From an uncultured Bacteroidales bacterium (lineage in GTDB: Bacteria; Bacteroidota; Bacteroidia; Bacteroidales; UBA932): a stretch of DNA of 64,000 bases. Below are positions 57,870-64,000 of the stretch, piece after piece. Position numbers and translations under genes: made by a program. The stretch lies in the NCBI GenBank assembly GCA_946999645.1, contig CAMQDS010000007.1, positions 36,290 to 100,289 of the forward strand, written 5' to 3'. Position 1 is the stretch's first letter, and every line of letters begins with the position of its first letter. Under the pieces are notes generated by a model. It had not been told where the DNA came from. It saw nothing but the letters and a program-made list of their open reading frames with translations, and searched no databases.

Positions 57870-59324
57870 ATGGCACTGATTAAATCAATCTCAGGAATAC
57901 GTGGAACAATCGGAGGAGTTCCAGGAACAGCACTTACACCTATAGATATAGTAAAATTTACATATGCTTATTGTGTGAAATTGAGAGAACGTTTACCAAA
58001 GCAAGAAGGGGAGAGATACCTTGTTGTAGTTGGTAAAGATGCGCGCATATCAGGAGAAATGGTTGAAAATCTTGTCTCTGGCACCATAATCTCATGTGGT
58101 ATAGATGTACTTAAAATAGGTTTTGCTTCAACACCTACGACAGAAATGGCTGTTACAATGTCAGGTGCCGATGGCGGTATTATATTAACAGCCTCCCACA
58201 ATCCAAAACAATGGAACGCATTGAAACTATTGAATGAAAGAGGGGAGTTCTTGAACGCAGAACAAGGACGCGACATATTAGATTGCGCTGAAGCTGGTAA
58301 CTTTGATTTTGCACCTGTTGAATGTTTAGGGAAAATCACTGAAAAAGATTTTACGGACAGACATATAGACGAAGTGTTGTCGCTTGAAACTGTAAATGTA
58401 GAAGCTATAAAAAAAGCAAAGTTCAAAGTGGTACTTGATGCAATCAATTCAGTGGGCGGAATTATAATGCCACGGCTTATGGAAAGACTTGGAGTTGAAT
58501 GTATTAAGATTAATTGTAAGCCTACTGGTGATTTTGCACATAATCCAGAACCGCTACCTAAAAATCTTATAGAACTTTGTAATACAGTAGTCAAAGAAAA
58601 AGCAGATTTAGGTATATCTGTTGATCCTGACGTTGATAGGTTGGCTTTAATTTGTGAGAATGGAGAACCATTTGTAGAAGAGAATACACTCGTAGCCGTA
58701 GCAGACTATTTGTTCTCTAAATTGGCAGAAAAAGCCCAAAAATCTGCTTGTTCTCTCGAAAAAGCTGCTTTGCCTTATAAGCCTGTAGCCGTTTCCAATC
58801 TTTCTTCTACAAGAGGATTAAGAGATGTGGTTGAAAAATGGGGTGGAAAATATTATGCCTCTGCCGTTGGTGAAGTAAATGTTACAGATAAAATGAAAGC
58901 AGTTGGTGCTATTATAGGAGGTGAGGGAAATGGAGGTGTAATTTATCCTGAAAGTCATTACGGCAGGGATGCTATGGTAGGAATTGCTCTTATGTTATCT
59001 TCACTTGCTGAAAAGAAAATAAGTATGACAAAATTGAAGTCTTCACTACCACAATATTACATAGCTAAGAACCGTATGGAAGTCTCTGACAGAAATAAGA
59101 TTGATAAAATTCTTACAGAATTGAAGAAAATATACAGAAATGAAGATATCAATGACATTGACGGAGTAAAGATAAGTTTTGAAGAAAAGAGACAGTGGGT
59201 TCATTTACGCAGATCCAATACTGAACCAATTATAAGAATTTATTCAGAGGCAATGACTGCAGATGAAGCCGAAAAACTTGGTAATGAGATAATTGGTGTA
59301 GCAAAAAATATAATAGAGGCTTAA
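57870..59324 (+). CDS. glmM: Phosphoglucosamine mutase (phosphohexomutase family)
   Basis: Interconverts glucosamine-6-P and glucosamine-1-P for UDP-GlcNAc and cell-wall synthesis. SGIRGTIGG at the start, phosphoserine loop TASHNP (~110), metal loop DPDVDRL (~250), sugar loop GEGNGGVIYP (~350) and phosphate-binding RRSNTEPIIRIYSEA at the C-terminus. ATG 57870 (MALIKSISGIRG) is chosen because the 28 codons before it include the promoter. 484 residues; phosphomannomutase/phosphoglucomutase activity is an alternative. Three bases before a NamZ-like gene. Confidence 0.9.
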   Translation: MALIKSISGIRGTIGGVPGTALTPIDIVKFTYAYCVKLRERLPKQEGERYLVVVGKDARISGEMVENLVSGTIISCGIDVLKIGFASTPTTEMAVTMSGADGGIILTASHNPKQWNALKLLNERGEFLNAEQGRDILDCAEAGNFDFAPVECLGKITEKDFTDRHIDEVLSLETVNVEAIKKAKFKVVLDAINSVGGIIMPRLMERLGVECIKINCKPTGDFAHNPEPLPKNLIELCNTVVKEKADLGISVDPDVDRLALICENGEPFVEENTLVAVADYLFSKLAEKAQKSACSLEKAALPYKPVAVSNLSSTRGLRDVVEKWGGKYYASAVGEVNVTDKMKAVGAIIGGEGNGGVIYPESHYGRDAMVGIALMLSSLAEKKISMTKLKSSLPQYYIAKNRMEVSDRNKIDKILTELKKIYRNEDINDIDGVKISFEEKRQWVHLRRSNTEPIIRIYSEAMTADEAEKLGNEIIGVAKNIIEA

Positions 59325-59327
59325 TAT

Positions 59328-60395
59328 ATGTTTTCATTCAGAACAGCACCTCTTGAACAGCAATTAGATAAGGTCTTAGTAGACGGTAAAGTAGGATATT
59401 TTTGTACTCAAAATTGTTGGGATACTTTTTCTGGACAATACAGATATAAGATTTTTGAAAAACGTGGAAATCTAAAAGCCTTATTTATGCCACGTGATGC
59501 CGAACTGACTCCTGGAACAAATCATATTTTCTTTGATAAATCTGATATTGAAGGTCTTGATGCCATCGTTGTAGAAATACAAGATGTAGGGGCGAGGTAT
59601 TTTAATTATACAAAGGACGTTTTACTTCTTATGGAAGTACTGTCATCTATGTCCGAAGATGCTCCAGCAATGTATATTGTCGATCACATCAATCCTGCTG
59701 GAAGAGTTGTAGAAGGAAGTATGCCAGAAGGGGAGTATGAAAAGTATGTACCTAAGGTTGCTCACCGTCATGGGCTTACACTTGGTGAAATATGCAACCT
59801 ATACTATAGTGAGATTGGAGCAAAATTTCCTCTGCATGTAATCTCATCGCTTGCTTCTGACTCAAATAAGCAACTTCTTCCGTGGACTATTGCACCAGCT
59901 TCAGATATTCCAGGAATGTTTACATGCTATATGTATAGCGGAGGTGGTCTTTGGAATAATACGAGCATAGTACCTGCAATAGGAACAGCACGTCCATACG
60001 AATATTTCGGAGCTCCTTTCATAATTCATAGCGATATGGACATTTTGCCTGCACCACAAGGGGTACTAATGCGTCCTTGCTCATTCACTCCTTCAACTGG
60101 GAGATATGAGGGTGAAAAATGTTATGGGTATCAGATAATGCTACAGCCAGGAGCAGAATATCACTCTCTATTACACACACTTATGCTTATACGATATTTC
60201 AAAGAAAGATATACACAATTTGAAATTTATCCTGAATTTTACAAAAAAATTGCAGATGCTGTTATTATCAACTATATTGAAGGAAAACTGACATTTCAGG
60301 ATCTAAGGGAGCATATAAAAACAGAAGAACAAAAATGGATTCGTAAAGCAAAGCGTTATTGTCTATATGACAGTTATCCATATAGAATAAAGTAG
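59328..60395 (+). CDS. DUF1343/NamZ-like protein without signal peptide
   Basis: 355 residues of the DUF1343 family, whose characterised members (NamZ) are exo-beta-N-acetylmuramidases. Recognised: KALFMPRDAEL, VVEIQDVGARYFNYTKD, YIVDHINPAGRVVEGSMPEGEY, VAHRHGLTLGEICNLYY, and GTARPYEYFGAPF. The usual PEHG-type motif after the KALF strand is replaced by PRDAEL, so activity is not assured. No signal peptide, unlike most NamZ, implying a cytoplasmic role such as recycling MurNAc from wall fragments. Three bases after glmM, an amino-sugar enzyme, which supports that idea. Confidence 0.82.
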   Translation: MFSFRTAPLEQQLDKVLVDGKVGYFCTQNCWDTFSGQYRYKIFEKRGNLKALFMPRDAELTPGTNHIFFDKSDIEGLDAIVVEIQDVGARYFNYTKDVLLLMEVLSSMSEDAPAMYIVDHINPAGRVVEGSMPEGEYEKYVPKVAHRHGLTLGEICNLYYSEIGAKFPLHVISSLASDSNKQLLPWTIAPASDIPGMFTCYMYSGGGLWNNTSIVPAIGTARPYEYFGAPFIIHSDMDILPAPQGVLMRPCSFTPSTGRYEGEKCYGYQIMLQPGAEYHSLLHTLMLIRYFKERYTQFEIYPEFYKKIADAVIINYIEGKLTFQDLREHIKTEEQKWIRKAKRYCLYDSYPYRIK

Positions 60396-60435
60396 GTTAT
60401 AGATATAAGTAAAATAGACAATAACCACGGATAAT

Positions 60436-60467
60436 CTTGTTTTTATTGATTAATTCAGTTAAATTTG
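60436..60467 (+). promoter_or_regulatory. Promoter for rpmE2
   Basis: CTTG (60436-60439), 20 bp spacer, TAAATTTG (60460-60467), 34 bp before the ATG. The -7 part is exact and -33 differs by one base. Confidence 0.62.
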
Positions 60468-60501
60468 CAGTTCAATTATAGTTTATTAAATTTTTTAGAA
60501 A

Positions 60502-60753
60502 ATGAAAAAAGGAATACATCCCGAAAACTACCGACTTGTAGCTTTCAAGGATATGTCAAATGACACAGTATTCATCACAAGATCTTGTGCTTCTACAAAG
60601 GAGACTATAGAAATTGATGGCGTTGAATACCCTGTTGTAAAGGTCGAGATTTCTAATACCTCACATCCGTTCTATACAGGTAAGGTTAAACTTGTGGATA
60701 CAGCAGGACGAGTTGACAAATTCTATCAGAGATATAAGTCAAGACAGAAATAA
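60502..60753 (+). CDS. rpmE2: 50S ribosomal protein L31 type B
   Basis: 83 residues matching bL31 type [21 protein letters not shown] at the start, FITRSCAST, and SHPFYTGK near the end. It lacks the CxxC zinc pairs of type A L31; a single Cys remains. Its own promoter and terminator make it monocistronic. Confidence 0.96.
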   Translation: MKKGIHPENYRLVAFKDMSNDTVFITRSCASTKETIEIDGVEYPVVKVEISNTSHPFYTGKVKLVDTAGRVDKFYQRYKSRQK

Positions 60754-60774
60754 TATCATTCTGTTATTTATAAC

Positions 60775-60806
60775 AAAAAGGAGGATCAATATGACCCTCC
60801 TTTTTT
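60775..60806. terminator. Bidirectional terminator between rpmE2 and a convergent lipoprotein gene
   Basis: AAAAAGGAGG / CCTCCTTTTT stem with an 11-base loop, 22 bp after the rpmE2 stop and 17 bp beyond the end of the convergent gene. A and T runs flank both sides. Confidence 0.88.
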
Positions 60807-60822
60807 ATTTATATAGTACAAA

Positions 60823-62052
60823 CTATATTGTTATTATCATTTGGATTTTGTCATCACTTTTAACTTCCACTTCATTTACTTGCCTGAGTTTCAAATATAT
60901 ATAATATCTTCTTTCACCACTATCTTCTGTTTTATACTTTTCAACTCCAACTATTTCAAAAATAGGATTTTCCAAATATACATGTTTATCATTAGCTAAC
61001 GAGCTTGTAGATTCAAATATATTTCCATTAAGAGTCAAGTCGTTTATATGTTTAGGTGTTCCTTTTGAATCAAATTCTCTAACAGCTACCTGCATATTAT
61101 TGAACCAATATTTTATGTTCAAATTTTTGAGAGCTTCAAAAATTTCAGCATCAGACTTCTTGTCTTTAAGGATTTTTTTTAGTTTAATGTTCAATTCTCT
61201 TTGCGGATATAAACTAAGTTCCTTAACTAAGTCTGTAAGAGGCTTAAATCCTGACAATTTGATGGGAATATTAGCAAGAACTGTTTTCTCCTTATCCATA
61301 GCAAAAAATTTGATTTGGACTGAAATGTTATTTTCATTGTCTGACCTTTGTTTGTGTTCGACAATTGCTCCAAATTTATTTTTGTCATAATCAAGAAGAT
61401 TGTTAAGGAAAATATCCAAATGCTCGTATACCCCTCTCATATAATAGTTAGCAGCCATAGTTTTATTGACAGTAATCAAATTACTATAGTACTTAGATTT
61501 ATCAAAAAGCAGTGAAGGTGCTTCCTTATCTGAGCTTCCTTTTACACCCTTATATGTAATAACAAAAGATATTTGCCCCTCGTTATTATTTGTTGATGTG
61601 AATTTTAAATCTGATATCTTAGTGTTCTTCAAATCTTCCTCAGTAAATGTATGCCGTATTTTACCATCTGGAGAAGATGAGGAAAGTTCAATCAATTTTG
61701 ACATATATTCAGTTGTGAACTTTTCTGTTTTACCAAGCCTTATTATCTCATCAAAATCGAAATCTTTATAAGGGTCAACGTCCTTTTTCCATGTGGCAAC
61801 AGCACGTTTTGCCATATAATAGTCTGTTATCTCTGGCTGTAAATTTTTATTATTGTCGTTTGTATTGTTTCCTTCGTTCTTGTTTTCAGTTTTCTTATTA
61901 TTGTTTTTATTGTCCTCGTCATTCCTTTTCTCTGTCGTCTGTTTCTCTGTCTTCTGTTTATCAGCGGGTTTGGTTTGTTGGAATGATTCTTTTTTGCATG
62001 CCAATGCCAAGGCACATAATACGAGTACTGATACTAATAGCGCTTTTCTCAT
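60823..62052 (-). CDS. Lipoprotein with long polar low-complexity linker, function unknown
   Basis: 409 residues. Signal peptide with lipobox ALALACKKE (Cys ~19), then ~50 residues made almost only of K, T, E, N, D and Q, acting as a spacer, then a ~330-residue soluble domain (TDYYMAKRAVATWKKDVDP onwards) without a motif I know. The linker would hold the domain away from the membrane. Several hydrophobic open frames on the other strand here are shadows of the linker and are not genes. Confidence 0.78.
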   Translation of the reverse strand: MRKALLVSVLVLCALALACKKESFQQTKPADKQKTEKQTTEKRNDEDNKNNNKKTENKNEGNNTNDNNKNLQPEITDYYMAKRAVATWKKDVDPYKDFDFDEIIRLGKTEKFTTEYMSKLIELSSSSPDGKIRHTFTEEDLKNTKISDLKFTSTNNNEGQISFVITYKGVKGSSDKEAPSLLFDKSKYYSNLITVNKTMAANYYMRGVYEHLDIFLNNLLDYDKNKFGAIVEHKQRSDNENNISVQIKFFAMDKEKTVLANIPIKLSGFKPLTDLVKELSLYPQRELNIKLKKILKDKKSDAEIFEALKNLNIKYWFNNMQVAVREFDSKGTPKHINDLTLNGNIFESTSSLANDKHVYLENPIFEIVGVEKYKTEDSGERRYYIYLKLRQVNEVEVKSDDKIQMIITI

Positions 62053-62105
62053 TTGTCTTAAAAAAGTATTAAATTTTATTAATTATAAATAGTTAAAGAT
62101 TAATG

Positions 62106-62113
62106 CAAAGATA
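62106..62113 (-). promoter_or_regulatory. -7 promoter element for the linker lipoprotein
   Basis: Minus strand TATCTTTG, exact TAnnTTTG, 53 bp before the ATG at 62052. Confidence 0.45.
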
Positions 62114-62142
62114 TGAATTTATTGAAAATTTTTATAATACTT

Positions 62143-62700
<558 letters not shown>

Positions 62701-63003
62701 TTATTTGACGCTGTTTTTAGTCGTTGGGTCAAGCGTTGTTTTTGGCTCTTTCATAGTTGAGATTTTTCCCTTTCCTACAAGTAACCATAACGGAGAAATT
62801 TTGTAATCAGTAACAAGATAAGAGAGCCAAGCAGGTTGGAAGATATTGCTTGTATGGTCTTTCTCCAGGGTGTAGAGGTTGAGCCTGTTAATCCCGTACT
62901 TTTTAGCAAATGTGGCTTTACCCCTTATCACCTTTGTATCCTTTAGAAACTCGATTGCTTCAAAGAAACGAGCCACTATTTTTTGACTGTCTGCGTTATT
63001 CAT
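62701..63003 (-). CDS. Small regulator-like protein of the mobile region
   Basis: 100 residues. FAKKYGINRLNLYTLEK looks like a divergent helix-turn-helix and SPLWLLVGKGK matches the W-LL-GEG/GKG ending of Bacteroidota phage repressors' DNA-binding domains. The tail has a short internal repeat (PKTTLDPTTKN). Its ATG overlaps the stop of a 42-residue gene (ATGA). Probably a DNA-binding regulator acting with the repressor upstream; target unknown. Confidence 0.68.
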   Translation of the reverse strand: MNNADSQKIVARFFEAIEFLKDTKVIRGKATFAKKYGINRLNLYTLEKDHTSNIFQPAWLSYLVTDYKISPLWLLVGKGKISTMKEPKTTLDPTTKNSVK

Positions 63004-63128
63004 TCTATTTTGTTTGTGCTTTTACTCTTTTGGTGAATAGAGGGGAAATATTTTCGTTGTTCTTCTGACATCACTTCAACAAGAGGGTCTAACACCTCAA
63101 TTCGTTTAATTATTTCATTAATATCCAT
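63000..63128 (-). CDS. 42-residue small protein, translationally coupled
   Basis: Begins MDINEIIKRIEVLDPL and ends STNKIE; charged, mostly helical, no membrane segment. Its TGA stop overlaps the ATG of the next gene, and it follows the repressor gene by 31 bp, so the three genes form one leftward unit. Supported by position and the four-base overlap only; no family recognised. Confidence 0.55.
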   Translation of the reverse strand: MDINEIIKRIEVLDPLVEVMSEEQRKYFPSIHQKSKSTNKIE

Positions 63129-63159
63129 AATCTTTCAGGTCTTTAAGGTAGTTTTAATA

Positions 63160-63573
63160 TTATAATATCCCTTTCGTGGTTTGTTTTTCGATAATAGCCA
63201 AAAGACTTTTGATTTGTGCGTCTTTCTCTTTTATCTGTGCCTGCAAAAGTTCATTCTGTATCTGCAACGCATCAGAATAATAATGTTTGTTGTTAATCGG
63301 ACTATTGGTATTGCTTCCATTTATTAGCACGCCATTATTATTATTGTTTTGCATTTCTTTTAGCATTTCACCCTCTCCTGTAAGAAGCCAATTAATATTT
63401 ATTTCCGCAAGTGCGGATACTTTCTCGACTACATCAAAAGACGGTTTCCCATGTCTTTTACCTACTAGATTATCAACGACAGACGGTGTTACACCTATTG
63501 CAGAAGCAAATGCACTCTTATTACTACTAAATAAGGCGGTTATTATCTGGCTAAATCGTTCGTTAATACTCAT
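63160..63573 (-). CDS. Phage-type helix-turn-helix repressor with coiled-coil tail
   Basis: 137 residues. HTH domain (~10-65): KSAFASAIGVTPSVVDNLVGKR, then INWLLTGEGEMLK, the usual end of Bacteroidota prophage/ICE repressor domains. A run of five Asn and a polar linker lead to a coiled coil (~100-135, QIQNELLQAQIKEKDAQIKSLL) for oligomerisation. No peptidase domain, so it is not a LexA/CI self-cleaving type. Divergent from the rightward gene with a palindrome between them. Confidence 0.85.
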   Translation of the reverse strand: MSINERFSQIITALFSSNKSAFASAIGVTPSVVDNLVGKRHGKPSFDVVEKVSALAEININWLLTGEGEMLKEMQNNNNNGVLINGSNTNSPINNKHYYSDALQIQNELLQAQIKEKDAQIKSLLAIIEKQTTKGIL

Positions 63574-63637
63574 ATCTCAAATTATTTACTCATTTGCGTA
63601 AAATAAATGCAAAAATGTTTTGTATTTCCGTTCGCCC

Positions 63638-63657
63638 TGTACTTTTAAAAAAGTACA
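63638..63657. promoter_or_regulatory. Perfect 9+9 bp palindrome, probable repressor operator
   Basis: Arms TGTACTTTT and AAAAGTACA separated by AA, in the 125 bp between the divergent repressor and rightward genes. On the plus strand a TTTG at 63619-63622 and TACTTTTA at 63640-63647 (one base off the -7 consensus, 17 bp spacer) would put the operator over the early promoter. No T run suited to termination. Confidence 0.6.
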
Positions 63658-63698
63658 CACAAATATATAAAAATTACTGATTAAAAATATAAAACAAA

Positions 63699-64000
63699 AT
63701 GAAAGTAGACGAACTATTAACACCACTTCAAAAAGAGAGATACAAGAGAGATATTGCAGTCTTTAAGACTACAAAAAGGCTTTGAAAGATTATCTCGATA
63801 GGTCAAAAACGCAACTTGTCAGAATGTTAGTTGAAAAATATGATTTTTCGGCAGACCCGAGATTAGTTCAAGAGATATACAGAGCGGGGATTAATATACA
63901 CCCAGTAGTGAAGTTCAAAGGCTCTATAGATGCAGGGATTACAAAATTGCAGGAATACGATGCAGATATGCACCCCGTGATGAACAAGGCAATCTATCCC
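63699..64000 (+). pseudogene. First rightward gene of the mobile region, apparently frameshifted and cut by the window edge
   Basis: ATG 63699 opens 28 codons (MKVDELLTPLQKERYKRDIAVF, then a TGA at 63783-63785). At about 63767 the frame one base back stays open to the window end and reads DYKKALKDYLDRSKTQ onwards, then ADPRLVQEIYRAGINIHP. Joined, the two make one charged helical protein, which suggests a one-base deletion. No slippery heptamer is seen, so programmed frameshifting is unlikely. Alternatively a short leader ORF precedes a separate gene starting at TTG 63782 or ATG 63824. Family not recognised. Confidence 0.5.

Noticed and set aside
57968..58594. 208-codon open frame on the minus strand inside glmM
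   Set aside because: Antisense shadow of a well-conserved gene; composition is Ser/Pro/Ile-rich with no motif.
61791..62092. Hydrophobic plus-strand frames that look like small membrane proteins
   Set aside because: They are the reverse complement of the Lys/Asn/Glu low-complexity linker of the lipoprotein, which always reads as Phe/Leu/Ser in antisense.
63759..63770. Programmed -1 frameshift signal in the rightward mobile-region gene
   Set aside because: The local sequence is CTTTAAG in the zero frame; it is not an X-XXY-YYZ slippery heptamer and no strong downstream hairpin was seen.

Overview
The window is a 64 kb stretch of a low-GC Bacteroidota chromosome, most likely order Bacteroidales. 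The grounds are lineage-typical gene families (SusC/SusD, TamL, the DUF4492-CydA-CydB operon, a long-form-type IspG, a serine-palmitoyltransferase-like enzyme, a PPi-type phosphofructokinase, a V-type ATPase c-subunit) and the lineage's own promoter signature, TAnnTTTG, upstream of most transcription units. Species cannot be named from the sequence alone. Nearly all of it is ordinary core chromosome with tightly packed operons. The last ~1.4 kb is different: it looks like the left control region of a mobile element.

Layout. 1-4338 (+): the end of rpe, then rsfS-ftsH-cdsA-psd (ribosome silencing, membrane protease, phospholipid synthesis). 4335-13528 (-): a probable six-gene operon ligA-yihY-rsh-Ig-like lipoprotein-outer-membrane barrel-ispG. 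13657-16634 (+): PPi-phosphofructokinase and a cytoplasmic GH13 amylase. 16655-19683: a divergent SpoU rRNA methyltransferase / TamL pair. 19671-25154 (-): rarA-GNAT and the cytochrome bd operon. 25356-26762 (+): a lipoprotein with tandem formylglycine-enzyme-like domains. 26777-31925 (-): ftsE-nth-K+/H+ antiporter-phosphate transporter. 32012-40124 (+): large TPR protein, barrel protein, gyrB and an alpha-oxoamine synthase. 40257-43129 (+): an SDR and a 7TM-HD phosphodiesterase of the c-di-AMP type. 43225-47271 (+): tig-clpP-clpX-pyrF, the protein quality-control module. 47311-55944 (+): an S9 peptidase-SusC-SusD-lipoproteins locus that looks like a peptide rather than glycan uptake system. 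56032-57752 (-): a small membrane protein, a CE2 esterase and tRNA-Glu(CTC). 57870-60753 (+): glmM, a cytoplasmic NamZ/DUF1343-like gene and rpmE2. 60823-62571 (-): a lipoprotein and V-ATPase subunit K.

62.6-64.0 kb carries two or three small leftward genes (including two HTH-like regulators), a perfect 9+9 bp palindrome, and a rightward gene that appears frameshifted and runs off the window. This arrangement resembles the immunity region of a transposable (Mu-like) phage. It sits where the upstream V-ATPase genes would be expected, so the element may have split the V-ATPase operon. That is the most interesting observation here, but it needs the sequence beyond the window.

No CRISPR array, rRNA operon, complete insertion sequence or riboswitch was recognised. 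No stretch over 300 bp lacks a gene. Several starts were moved downstream from the longest open frame because a promoter element overlaps the upstream start or because a signal peptide fits better.
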